Source: Saprospiraceae bacterium (GTDB taxonomy: Bacteria > Bacteroidota > Bacteroidia > Chitinophagales > Saprospiraceae). From it: a stretch of DNA of 64,000 nt. Where the stretch lies: the NCBI GenBank assembly GCA_026129545.1, contig JAHCHX010000005.1, positions 113,502 to 177,501 on the forward strand. Direction: 5' to 3'. The first letter of the stretch is position 1; each line of letters opens with the position of its first letter. The notes under the pieces are model-generated. The model was not told the DNA's origin. It saw only the letters and a program-made list of their open reading frames with translations, and did no database searches. This document shows positions 26,174-34,966 of this stretch, piece after piece. Both the position numbers and the translations under genes were made by a program.

Positions 26174-27619
26174 TCATGCCTCAAGCATCACTTCGAAGCG
26201 TGCCACTATTCTCGGCAGGCACTCTTGCAGGCTGAACACGGAGGTTTCTGGAAATTCAAAAGCAATCAAATCGCTGATTCTTTTGCGCCATGCGGCGGCG
26301 GTGATGATAGGGCGAATTTTCCCCGCCGGCGTGTGATAGTTTTGCGCAATCTGGGCGCAGACCCGCTCGCGCAATGTTGCCTGTTCCCCGTCATCGAGTT
26401 CGTCGAATCGAAGCACCCTTTGGAGCAAGTCGTTTTCGAGGTAAAAACAACTTAGGGTTTGGTGTTCCTCGAAATGCGCAGAAGCCCGATTGATGATGGC
26501 ATTTTTCAAGTTGACGCGCACCAATTCAGCCCATTCGCTCAGGCTTAGATGTTCCAATCGCTTGTCTGAGTCTATCAGGTGCACTGTCTCGGACAAGGAT
26601 GGCGCCTCGGACGCGGACAAGCCTTGGCGGTAGGCATCCTGCCCGCCACTGACGAGCACTTCAAGGATACGCACCAAGGGTCTTATGGAGATGCTTTCGA
26701 CGGCCAGATGGCGCAAAATAGTGGTGATAAAATCCGTGCTGAATCGTGTGCGAGCTAGCGCCAAGAGGTTGGGGTTGGCTGCCTCCAACGAATCGAGCAG
26801 AAAGTTGACGCTGCCCCGGTTGAGAAACAACGCCCCATGGCGGGTGAGGAAATTGACAAATTGGAGATTTTCAGTCGCCATGTCGCCAATTGGCCGGGTG
26901 GGGAATAGCAGGTCGTTGATTTGGAAAGCCATTTCGTTGGGGGCGAAGTCGGTGCGTTTCTCGCCTCTTATTTTGGGGAATGGAATGCCCTTTATTTTAA
27001 AGGCGGCATCCACAAAATAATCGGCGCTTTCCACGAGGCGGTTGAAATCGTGCGGATTGTCGTCGGGGTCAATTTGGCTGGGGTGGGCGTGCATGGCAAA
27101 CCTCACGGCTTCGAGGTCGCCTATACACGCCTCTGCCCATGCTTCGGGCGTGTTGGTTTCTGAAGGCGAAAATCGCTCAAGATGTTGAAGACCAAACCCT
27201 TGAGCAAGCAGTACTTGCACGATGCGCTCTTGGCCGTTGGCATCAAAACGACGGAAAGATGGGTGGGCTTTTTCCGCCACTGCCTCGACCAAATCGGGGG
27301 TGATGAGCAGCCTTCGATTGCTCAGTAGGTCGTCGCACAGGGCAACGACTTGTGCCGTCAGGGAGTCGTGAAGGCTGTGAGCGGTGGTGTGGCGCAATCG
27401 AGCTATCTTGCCATTGATGGCGACTTCTATTTTTTTGAATGAAGGGGGCTGCTTCTCTCTCACAACGACCACTACTCCCGGCACACCCAAGTGCTGAAAC
27501 AGCGCGGTGGCATATTGCGACAACTGGCTCCACGCGAGGGGCTGTCCCTCTTCTGCGAGCGGATGTCCCTCTGGCACGCGGATGTTAATCTCGATTCCAA
27601 TGTTTGAGGTATGACTCAT
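26174..27619 (-). CDS. Soluble FlhA cytoplasmic-domain-like protein
   Basis: 481 residues, no membrane helix. Residues 1-190 are unassigned. From about 210 the chain parallels the cytoplasmic domain of FlhA/SctV (FHIPEP family): a D1-like strand motif around PFPKIRGEKRTDFAPNEM (213-230), a D3-like helical part with FLNRGSVNFLLDSLEAANPN (265-284) and LRHLAVESISIRPLVRILEV (302-321), and a D4-like part around KIRPIITAAAWRKRISDLIA (434-453) and VFSLQECLP. In export systems this domain forms a nine-membered ring that docks chaperone-substrate complexes. Here the N-terminal membrane half is absent and no export gene is nearby. Its start overlaps the preceding TPR gene by ATGA, so translation is coupled. 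Role inferred: scaffold or ring in the TIR system. Confidence 0.7.
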   Translation of the reverse strand: MSHTSNIGIEINIRVPEGHPLAEEGQPLAWSQLSQYATALFQHLGVPGVVVVVREKQPPSFKKIEVAINGKIARLRHTTAHSLHDSLTAQVVALCDDLLSNRRLLITPDLVEAVAEKAHPSFRRFDANGQERIVQVLLAQGFGLQHLERFSPSETNTPEAWAEACIGDLEAVRFAMHAHPSQIDPDDNPHDFNRLVESADYFVDAAFKIKGIPFPKIRGEKRTDFAPNEMAFQINDLLFPTRPIGDMATENLQFVNFLTRHGALFLNRGSVNFLLDSLEAANPNLLALARTRFSTDFITTILRHLAVESISIRPLVRILEVLVSGGQDAYRQGLSASEAPSLSETVHLIDSDKRLEHLSLSEWAELVRVNLKNAIINRASAHFEEHQTLSCFYLENDLLQRVLRFDELDDGEQATLRERVCAQIAQNYHTPAGKIRPIITAAAWRKRISDLIAFEFPETSVFSLQECLPRIVARFEVMLEA

Positions 27620-30306
27620 GTCGGCAAGGCTGCTTTTTCGGCATCGGTTAAGTGCAAGATTTCTCCCCGGCTAAAAAAGGTGCCGGGGCTGAGGTCGTTG
27701 AGCAAGGTGGCAATTTGGGGATGTTGGGTGGCCACAAAATGCCCAGCGCCGCCCAGCACGAAGTCGTTTTTGGGAAGATATTCGAGAATCTGGAAAAAGG
27801 TCGGGTCGCTGGGGCGGATTTGCCAAAGCAACTGACCCGCGATGCTTTTGCCCACACTCGACAGAATTTCTTCCTCTTGCGCGGCGGTCAGATGCAACAA
27901 GGTCCGGCTCGAAGCCGTGTTGACGGGCAAATAGGGGAGTATGGAGGGGTGGCTTCTCACGTCTTGGGCAATGGCTTGGATGGACTTTTGCGACTTAAGG
28001 CCACTCTCGTATATTTCCTGTATCACATCAATTTGGACAACGGAGATTTTTTGCTTGAGCAACATTCGGATCAATTGGAAAAACCCGGAAGCATAAGTGG
28101 CGGATTTCCCAACGAATTTGGCCGAGATTTCCGGCGAATCGTAGTGAATGAAGTCAGCAAGGTTGAGCTGAACGTTTTGCTCAAGCAGGTCTAAGAGGCA
28201 ATCAAAAGCGTGTTCGGTATGCTTGTCAGAGGTGGTTTCACCAAAGTCCAACCAACCTTGTTGCATCGGGATGCCATCGAGGTCAATGACAAAGTTGGCG
28301 CTTTCCACGATGTTCCAATCGGTAGAGAAACGGATGCCGGGCAGGGTGATGCCAAAGGCTTGTTTGAATCTTTCTCGCAGATTTTCAATTTTTTGCAACA
28401 AATTGGGCGCGAGATTGCCCTCCTGCACGAACCACTCTGTTAGGTTGTCGCGGAATCGCACCCGGATGGAAAAGGTGTTGGCCGAGCGCTCGTCGGGCAA
28501 CACTCCGAAATGCCGCAATGAGACGAGCTTGCGCTCCAAGCGGCTGGCTTGCTGGCGGTACTGTTCGTTGGAAGGCTCGAGGCGGGCAGCTTGCTGCGCA
28601 TGGTGCAGCGCCTCACGCAGGCCTTCAAGGGTCGCCGATGTTTCGGAGAGTTTGTCCAATGCTCCCGTCAAGTTGTCGTGATAGACGGCGAGGCTCGCGT
28701 CAGCGGCTATGGCTTGGCGATAATGCTCGGCGGCATTTTGGTAATCCGCGAAATAATAATGGATATTCCCAACACGATTGTGGAAGCTGGCTTTGTATGA
28801 GTCTCCTTTGACGGCTCGTATTCGGCGCAATACTTCTACGGCTGGCTCCATGCCCGTTCCTTCGCTGTAGCCTTTGTCGCGTAGGGTATCGGAAAGGTCG
28901 TGGAGGGTGTTGAGCGCAAAATCGAACTGTGGGTCGAGTTCAAGTGCTTCCAAACAAGAGGCCATCCCTTTCTCAAAATCACCCATAGCGATATACATCT
29001 CGCCCGCCTTCACCCTAAGGGTGCGTGCGAACATGGGGCAGTGCGGCAGCGCCTTATCATACCATCCGGCTGCTTCGGCATATTGTGCTTGCTCGGCACA
29101 CAAAGCGGCCAAGTTCCAGTATCCGTCCACCGCTTGGGGGGCAAGGCCAAGTGCTTTTTTGAAAAGTTCGGTTGCCTCGTCGTATCGTTTTTCTTGCTGT
29201 CGCAAATAGCCGAGCGCGACAATTGGCTCCAATCGCGATGGGTCGCCTTCGTGCAATTGCTGAAAACAGTTATAGGCAGCCTCGGCATCCCCTCCTGCCT
29301 GATAGGCATAGCCCGCCTCAAGCATGTTGCTTGCTTCATTGTCCGGGTCGGCTTTGTCGGCCAATGCGCGGACTTTATCTATCTCCTGTTTGTGCGCTGC
29401 GAATAGTGTTTCGTCTTTGCCCCAAAGCGCCATCTTGTTGCGGTAGCCCCCGGAGTTGCCGGGGTTTGCCGCGATAGCGTCCTCGAAACAACGAGCGGCT
29501 TCGTCCCAGTTTTTTTCTTCCAAAAAACTGCGCCCTAAGGCAATGTAGGCCTCTGGGTCTTTGGGGTGCAAGGTCAAATGTGTGCGCAACAACGCTCTCG
29601 ATGACTCGTAATGCCCCAGTATGCGCTCCAAATCGGCGCGGCAAATGGCCAAATAGGACAGTCTTGGGAATAATTTTGCCGCTTGCTCAAGGTCGTGTTC
29701 CGCGTCTGGGATGGTGTTGTAGTACATCTGGATGGAACCACAAACAGACCACAAGTGCGCCCGTAGGGAAGGTGTGAGCGTCGAGTGTTGGGCGAGTTTG
29801 CGTAGGAAAGGATATGCCTCGGGCCAACGTGCGTGTTCGGCATGGCGGCCATTTTCCCTAAATCGGCCCAACTCTGCGGATTTGCCTTCAAACCAGTGTT
29901 TCTTTTGCTCTGGCACCGTCCCGGCAGCCGCTTCTGCCCACCACCATGCGAGCTGTGTGCGCCAATGTGCGAGCGCCTCGACGTAGCGCGTGAGAAATAA
30001 TGTCCAGGCTGCTTCTTCCGACTGTTGTAGCGCCTGTTCCATCTCCGCTATCCAAGCCTGTTTTAGCCAACCGATGAAATCCTTGCGGAGTTGGAGCAGG
30101 GGCGCTTCGGCTCTTGTGTCGCTGTTGCCCCCGACGATGGTGTCGAGCGCAGCACGCGCTGCCAAGGTGTCTCCCTCTTTCTTCAAGTCTCGCCGCAAGG
30201 GTTCGAGCGTGGCGGCTAACGGTTGCATATCTGCTCCCTGCATGGCAGCGGCGTGATAGGCGTCGGCAAAAATCTTGTTTTGCTTGTCGGAAAGCTCGGG
30301 TTTCAT
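27616..30306 (-). CDS. TPR protein with C-terminal FlhA cytoplasmic-like domain
   Basis: 896 residues from ATG 30306; a GTG directly before it is an alternative. Residues of about 1-150 are helical with Trp-rich segments (LAWWWAEAAAG). About ten TPRs follow to residue 590 (YEAYIALGRSFLEEKN-like units, DGYWNLAALCAEQAQYAEAA). From about 600 the pattern changes to FlhA-cytoplasmic-like: NLLQKIENLRERFKQAFGIT then LPGIRFSTDWNIVESANFVI parallels the D1 region of FlhA, and FFQLIRMLLKQKISVVQIDV followed by IQEIYE parallels D3. It is 14 bp downstream of the TIR gene and overlaps the next gene by 4 bp. TPRs probably recognise a protein ligand while the FlhA-like end pairs with the downstream protein. 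No enzyme motif seen. Confidence 0.7.
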   Translation of the reverse strand: MKPELSDKQNKIFADAYHAAAMQGADMQPLAATLEPLRRDLKKEGDTLAARAALDTIVGGNSDTRAEAPLLQLRKDFIGWLKQAWIAEMEQALQQSEEAAWTLFLTRYVEALAHWRTQLAWWWAEAAAGTVPEQKKHWFEGKSAELGRFRENGRHAEHARWPEAYPFLRKLAQHSTLTPSLRAHLWSVCGSIQMYYNTIPDAEHDLEQAAKLFPRLSYLAICRADLERILGHYESSRALLRTHLTLHPKDPEAYIALGRSFLEEKNWDEAARCFEDAIAANPGNSGGYRNKMALWGKDETLFAAHKQEIDKVRALADKADPDNEASNMLEAGYAYQAGGDAEAAYNCFQQLHEGDPSRLEPIVALGYLRQQEKRYDEATELFKKALGLAPQAVDGYWNLAALCAEQAQYAEAAGWYDKALPHCPMFARTLRVKAGEMYIAMGDFEKGMASCLEALELDPQFDFALNTLHDLSDTLRDKGYSEGTGMEPAVEVLRRIRAVKGDSYKASFHNRVGNIHYYFADYQNAAEHYRQAIAADASLAVYHDNLTGALDKLSETSATLEGLREALHHAQQAARLEPSNEQYRQQASRLERKLVSLRHFGVLPDERSANTFSIRVRFRDNLTEWFVQEGNLAPNLLQKIENLRERFKQAFGITLPGIRFSTDWNIVESANFVIDLDGIPMQQGWLDFGETTSDKHTEHAFDCLLDLLEQNVQLNLADFIHYDSPEISAKFVGKSATYASGFFQLIRMLLKQKISVVQIDVIQEIYESGLKSQKSIQAIAQDVRSHPSILPYLPVNTASSRTLLHLTAAQEEEILSSVGKSIAGQLLWQIRPSDPTFFQILEYLPKNDFVLGGAGHFVATQHPQIATLLNDLSPGTFFSRGEILHLTDAEKAALPT

Positions 30307-30320
30307 CACTCAGAGTGTTT

Positions 30321-32312
30321 TTATCGCGGCAAGCCCGGCTCGGCGCGACGGCTCTCTTGCGGGCTGTGGGTGGTGCGGTCGGTCATGGTGCTGGGGCCGG
30401 TGGGTTTGGTAATCGGGGTGCCTTCTGTTTTGGCGGATGGTACAAGTTGTCTCACTTCGTCGGGCACGACCATTTGGGCTGTCTCATACCCGCAGTTGAG
30501 GCAACGTTTTTCCGAAAGGTTGGCAACGGCTTTTTGGCAATTGGGACAAAACCAAAGCGGGCCGGCATCACATTTTTTGCAAAATGTCCAAGCACAACGC
30601 CCTCCCTTGACGGGCAGAAGTTGCTTGCACTGAATGAGTGGGTCGCTGTGATTGGGGCACTCCCAAAACACAAAACTATCCTCATTGGTGGCTGCGGCAG
30701 CGGCTGGTTTGGCCACTTCCAGTTTTAGGGTGGCCCGCGAGAAGGAGGCCGAAATGCCGTACATGCGCAAGCGGTTGGCACTTTTTGCGGCGGTGTAGCG
30801 GGCGGCGTGGGTGACGGCCTCGTCCAAGTCTTCGCCTTTGGCCAACGCGGTGTATAGTTTTTCGGAAAAATCGGCGGCCTCCTCGCTTTTCACGGGTGTC
30901 TGTATGGCCAGCACCCCATCCACCGAGGTGACGAGGTGGAGCGCCATGTCGCGCAAGCTGCTACAGGAATCCGGGGGGGCGTGCAAAAAGATGAGGTTGG
31001 GTTTTTGCCCGTCTGGGAAGCATTGCACAAATTCGTCGGGGGTGAGCCACTCCTCTTTCTTGGCATGTGCATCACAAAACGCGATATGGCTCACCTCTTT
31101 TTCTGTTTTTCCTTTTCCGATGAAATGAACAATGTGGAATGGCTTTTCTTTTTTGATGAAGGCCTCGAAATCTTTTTGGCTTTTGAACTCTTGCGGCCCC
31201 GACACTTCAATGTTGGCCCACAATTTTTTATCTTCTTCTTTCAGGGGCTTGGAGCGGCCAAAGACGCTCTGAGCGTCGTCGTCAATGCGCTGAGCGACTT
31301 CCTGCACTGCGGGTTTTGAATAGGCGACAAGGATGCGCAACTTGTCTGCTTCCACCTTTTTTTCTTTCCCCACTGACGACAGGCGGCGCGAAAGCACGAG
31401 ATTTTCTTTTTCGCCGATAAAAAAGCCCTCTTCTTGGCCTTCGGGCAGGGGAAGCCAGAGATACTCCCATGGCAGGCCAGCCAAATCACTGGACTGGTCG
31501 TCGAAATGAAGCACGATTTTGAGTGGCTTGACGTCGGCAGGCATCTGAGCCTTGTAGGCTTTCACGAAGGCTTGTTGGGACGCGGGGTCGGCAAAAAGCC
31601 GATAAAACAGCGCCTCGCCCAACACGCGGCAGTCTTCTTCTTCCAAGTCGCCTTTGAGCAGGAGGCGTTGAAGTATGGACAGGACTTTTTGCGGCAATCC
31701 TCTGGATGACAGGGGGTGTTGCGACACGGTGCCCGATTTGGAGAGCAGCAGACAGCGTTGTTGTTTTTGCCGAACGGCTATGATGAGCGCGTCGGGGTCG
31801 AGCTGGCGGAGTTCATTGATTTCTTCAGGCTTGAGGCCCGCAGCGGCGGATTTGGCTGGCTGACTGGTTTTCACGCTGTCGCGCACTTGACGCGCGGCCC
31901 ATTGCAGGGCGGCCTTCATCTCGTCTTTGTTGCCTTTTTCCTTGATGCGCTCGTTGGCTTTCACCGCTTGAATTTTGGGTAACATATCGTGGTCTTCCCA
32001 CAGGCAGTCGTCCAAGATGACCGGGATGACCAGTGCAAGTCCCTGTTGTTGTTTGGCTAGGGCGTGTTTTAATTCGACAATGTTTTTATACTCTGAATTG
32101 AGAAAATCGGAGCTGACCAGCAAGACGACGACTTCGGCTTTTTCTAGATTGGCCTTGATTTCATTGTCCCAAAATGCGCCGGGCTTGATTTCGCCGTCCT
32201 GCCAAAGGCGCCAATGGTTGCTTTGGGCCGCGGGCGAGAACTCTTTGATGAACGCATCTTTGACGGGCGCGTCCTCCTCGGCGTAGGAGATGAAAATGAG
32301 CAGGTCGTCCAT
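30321..32312 (-). CDS. TIR + degenerate CHAT + zinc-ribbon effector protein
   Basis: 663 residues from ATG 32312; a longer frame to 32483 lacks family similarity. Residues 1-145 are a TIR domain: LLIFISYAEEDAPV, a WRLWQDGEIKPG BB-loop region, VVVLLVSSDFLNSEY, and the putative catalytic Glu80 in NIVELKHAL; TIR domains of this type cleave NAD. Residues of about 265-530 are CHAT-like (LAGLPWEYLWLP, HIVHFIGKG, PNLIFLHAPPD, and a TSVDGVLAIQTPVKSEEA tail). The catalytic His of the usual HFxGHG is Lys400 and the Cys of LNAC is Pro446, so protease activity is unlikely; Cys450 is the only nearby Cys. Residues 550-610 carry nine Cys and a His in CxxC-like pairs, a zinc-ribbon-like module. First gene of the three-gene operon. 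Confidence 0.8.
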   Translation of the reverse strand: MDDLLIFISYAEEDAPVKDAFIKEFSPAAQSNHWRLWQDGEIKPGAFWDNEIKANLEKAEVVVLLVSSDFLNSEYKNIVELKHALAKQQQGLALVIPVILDDCLWEDHDMLPKIQAVKANERIKEKGNKDEMKAALQWAARQVRDSVKTSQPAKSAAAGLKPEEINELRQLDPDALIIAVRQKQQRCLLLSKSGTVSQHPLSSRGLPQKVLSILQRLLLKGDLEEEDCRVLGEALFYRLFADPASQQAFVKAYKAQMPADVKPLKIVLHFDDQSSDLAGLPWEYLWLPLPEGQEEGFFIGEKENLVLSRRLSSVGKEKKVEADKLRILVAYSKPAVQEVAQRIDDDAQSVFGRSKPLKEEDKKLWANIEVSGPQEFKSQKDFEAFIKKEKPFHIVHFIGKGKTEKEVSHIAFCDAHAKKEEWLTPDEFVQCFPDGQKPNLIFLHAPPDSCSSLRDMALHLVTSVDGVLAIQTPVKSEEAADFSEKLYTALAKGEDLDEAVTHAARYTAAKSANRLRMYGISASFSRATLKLEVAKPAAAAATNEDSFVFWECPNHSDPLIQCKQLLPVKGGRCAWTFCKKCDAGPLWFCPNCQKAVANLSEKRCLNCGYETAQMVVPDEVRQLVPSAKTEGTPITKPTGPSTMTDRTTHSPQESRRAEPGLPR

Positions 32313-32336
32313 GTTGTTGAGAGAAAAAAATTCCCT

Positions 32337-32344
32337 CAAAAGTA
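32337..32344 (-). promoter_or_regulatory. Putative -7 box TACTTTTG of the TIR operon
   Basis: On the minus strand a TAnnTTTG box lies 24 bp before the TIR gene start, downstream of the rpsA terminator. This supports independent transcription of the three-gene operon. The -33 box is not clear. Confidence 0.4.
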
Positions 32345-32531
32345 CAAAAGACTTGCTGCGGTGGAGGTCTTTGGCGAAGGGGAAACCCTTTTTCCGAGTG
32401 TCTTCGTTAAATTTTTCGCCGAATATACCCGATTTCGACTGCGAAATTTGCCTTGCCAGTCGAAAAATGCCAATCCCTTTCACTCAAAGCCCTCCACCGC
32501 AGCAAGTCAAAAAGGCTTTCAGTATCAATGA

Positions 32532-32566
32532 AAATCCCCCGCTCCGACTTGCGGAACGAGGGATTT
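32532..32566 (-). terminator. Intrinsic terminator of rpsA
   Basis: A 15-bp stem (counting G-U pairs) AAATCCCTCGTTCCG/CGGAGCGGGGGATTT with a loop of about 5 nt begins 36 bp past the rpsA stop. On the minus strand it runs into TTTTC. It separates rpsA from the TIR operon. Confidence 0.8.
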
Positions 32567-32601
32567 ATGTGCAATGGTCGCTGGCTTGAGCGACTTGGTG
32601 A

Positions 32602-34680
32602 TTATTTCTCGAGCTGTTCTTTCAACTGTGCGAGCACGGCCAAATCGCCGAGTGTTTCTTTCTCGACTTTTTTCTGCACTTCTGTGATGGCAGCTTGTGC
32701 CTCGCCTTCTTCTTTTGCTTTTTCAGCTTTCACGACGGCTTCGGCTTTTTGCTTCAAATCCTCCAAATAGCGCGTGTGCGACACGAGGATGCGGCGGTCG
32801 TCTTTGTTGAACTCTATGACTTTCACCGTCACCGTTTCGTTGGCTTCCACCGGGTTGCCGTCTTCTTTCCTGATGTGTTTGGCGGGAGCGAATGCTTCGA
32901 GGCCGTGTGGCATCTGGAAAGTAGCGCCCTTGTCGTCGCGCTTGAGCACGGTAGCTTCGTGGTAGGAGCCGACCGGGAAGATGCCTTCGAAGGCATCCCA
33001 GGGGTTCTCCTGCGTTTGCTTGTGCCCGAGGCTGATTTGACGTTTCTCTTTGTCAATGTCGAGCACCATCACTTCCATCGGGCTGCCCACTTTGGTGAAC
33101 TCGCTGGGGTGAGCGTAGCGCTTCGTCCAAGAGAGGTCGCTGATGTGCACCATGCCGCCCACGCCTTCGGAGAGTTCTACGAAGATGCCGTAGTTGGTGA
33201 TGTTTTTCACCGTGCCGGTGTGCTGGCTGTTGATGGGGAAACGGTTCTCGATTTCGCTCCACGGGTCGGCTGTCAGTTGCTTGATGGACAACGACATCTT
33301 GCGGTCGGCGCGGTCAATGGTGACGACGCGGGCTTCCACTTCTTGGTTCATCTTGAAGTATTCCTTCGCATTGATGCTTTGGTTGCCCCAAGATATTTCG
33401 CTGATATGGATAAGACCCTCTACGCCGGGCAGGATTTCCACAAATGCGCCGTAGTCTTCGATGTTGACGATTTTGCCTGTGACGACGGAGCCTTCGGTGA
33501 CATCTGCTGGCAAAACCTCCCACGGGTGCGGGGTGAGTTGCTTGAGGCCGAGGCTGATGCGTTTCTTGTTCTCGTCGAAATCGAGCACCACGACGTTGAT
33601 ACGCTGGTTGAGCTGCAACACCTCGCTGGGATGGCCAATGCGGCCCCAGCTGATGTCAGTGATGTAGAGCAGGCCGTCCACGCCGCCGAGGTCGAGGAAG
33701 GCTCCAAAGTCGGTGATGTTTTTCACGATGCCTTCAAGCACCTGACCTTTTTCGAGGCTGCCGAGGATGTGTTCGCGTTGTTCGGCCAAGTCGCTTTCAA
33801 TCAAGGCTTTGTGGCTCACCACGGCGTTCTTGATTTGCTCATTGACTTTCACCACTTTGAATTCCATCACTTTGCCTACATATTGGTCGTAGTCAATGAC
33901 GGGCTTGATGTCAATCTGGGAGCCGGGCAAGAAGGTCTCGAGGCCGTTGCAATCCACGATGAGGCCGCCTTTGGTTTTGCTGATGACTGTGCCGCGAATG
34001 ATGGTTCCGTTCTTGAAGGAGTCCACGATGCTTTCCCAAGCACGGAGGATTTTGGCTTTGCGGCGCGAGAGGCCGAGTTGGCCTTCGCTGTCCTCTTGGC
34101 TTTCCACATATACTTCCACGTTGTCGCCGGGGGCGATGCCGGGCATATCGCGAAATTCGCTCAGGGGGATGAGGCCGTCGCTCTTGTAGTTGATGTCGAG
34201 CACAACGTCGCCACCACTGATGGCGCTGACGCGGCCTTTGATGATTTCGTTTTCGGCGACGTTGCTGAGGGTCTCGTCATACTGTTTCAAGAGGGCGGCT
34301 TTTTCTGCTTCATCGTACGCAAAAGTGCCGCGCTTGTCCATTTTCCAGTTGAAATCGTCGTGGGCACCGCCAGCTGCCACCGTGTCGAAAACAGGAAGTT
34401 CGACTTCTTCTTCCTCTTCTTCTTCAGTTGCGATGATTTCTGGCTCGGCCGCCTCCGATGCTTTGGGAGCAGGGGCTTCTTCCTCGATTTCTTCCTCGGC
34501 CTCTGCTTCCACGATGGTTTCTTCTGCCTCGTCCGTTGGGGGCGTGGTGGCTGCTTCCACTAATTCGGCAGTTTCTTCCGCAACGGTTTCGGCGGCGGGC
34601 GATTCGGCAGCTGTTTCGGCGGACGCTTCTACAGTATTGTCCTGCTCGTTCTGGATTTCTTTTTCTTCGTCGAGTAACAT
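32602..34680 (-). CDS. rpsA: 30S ribosomal protein S1
   Basis: 692 residues from ATG 34680. An acidic, Ala/Glu-rich N-terminal extension of about 110 residues (for example EEEEEEEVELPVFD) is typical of Bacteroidota S1. Six S1 RNA-binding repeats follow, with motifs such as GIVKNITDFGAFLDLGGVDG, GLIHISEISWG and KKRISLGLKQL. S1 binds mRNA at the 30S platform and is important where Shine-Dalgarno sites are weak, as in this lineage. The protein ends in a Lys/Glu/Ala-rich helix. It is divergent from the DUF3467 gene across a 286-bp spacer and ends at a strong terminator. Confidence 0.95.
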   Translation of the reverse strand: MLLDEEKEIQNEQDNTVEASAETAAESPAAETVAEETAELVEAATTPPTDEAEETIVEAEAEEEIEEEAPAPKASEAAEPEIIATEEEEEEEVELPVFDTVAAGGAHDDFNWKMDKRGTFAYDEAEKAALLKQYDETLSNVAENEIIKGRVSAISGGDVVLDINYKSDGLIPLSEFRDMPGIAPGDNVEVYVESQEDSEGQLGLSRRKAKILRAWESIVDSFKNGTIIRGTVISKTKGGLIVDCNGLETFLPGSQIDIKPVIDYDQYVGKVMEFKVVKVNEQIKNAVVSHKALIESDLAEQREHILGSLEKGQVLEGIVKNITDFGAFLDLGGVDGLLYITDISWGRIGHPSEVLQLNQRINVVVLDFDENKKRISLGLKQLTPHPWEVLPADVTEGSVVTGKIVNIEDYGAFVEILPGVEGLIHISEISWGNQSINAKEYFKMNQEVEARVVTIDRADRKMSLSIKQLTADPWSEIENRFPINSQHTGTVKNITNYGIFVELSEGVGGMVHISDLSWTKRYAHPSEFTKVGSPMEVMVLDIDKEKRQISLGHKQTQENPWDAFEGIFPVGSYHEATVLKRDDKGATFQMPHGLEAFAPAKHIRKEDGNPVEANETVTVKVIEFNKDDRRILVSHTRYLEDLKQKAEAVVKAEKAKEEGEAQAAITEVQKKVEKETLGDLAVLAQLKEQLEK

Positions 34681-34894
34681 AATTGAAAAACGGTTGATTC
34701 TGAGGCTTTTTAAGTGTTTAACCACTTGCCGATTTCACTTCGGGGCGAAACCGTTACCCCTTGCTTTTTTCAAAAGCGGGCGCGAAGGTAACACTATTTC
34801 GATTTTAAAAGAAATACCATTCAAAATTGAGTATTGTTGACAAAAGCGGATGTACTTTTTTGAACACCTTTCCTCGACTTTGATTTCTTTACGG

Positions 34895-34902
34895 TAGTTT
34901 TG
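34895..34902 (+). promoter_or_regulatory. Putative -7 box TAGTTTTG
   Basis: A TAnnTTTG match 65 bp before the DUF3467 start. A TTTG at 34879-34882 is too close (12-bp spacing) to be a good -33 element. Confidence 0.4.
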
Positions 34903-34966
34903 CAGCCCCTTAAAAAAAACTCGAGGCAATTTGAATCATCACACACCCAAACTTTTTACATTAACA

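Noticed and set aside
26174..30306. Type III secretion or flagellar export locus
   Set aside because: Only cytoplasmic FlhA-like domains are present, without the membrane half or any other export-apparatus gene; the neighbours are a TIR effector and a TPR protein.
32695..34563. Long open frames antisense to rpsA, rpoB, fusA and polA
   Set aside because: They mirror the codon bias of the strongly conserved sense genes and show no family similarity.
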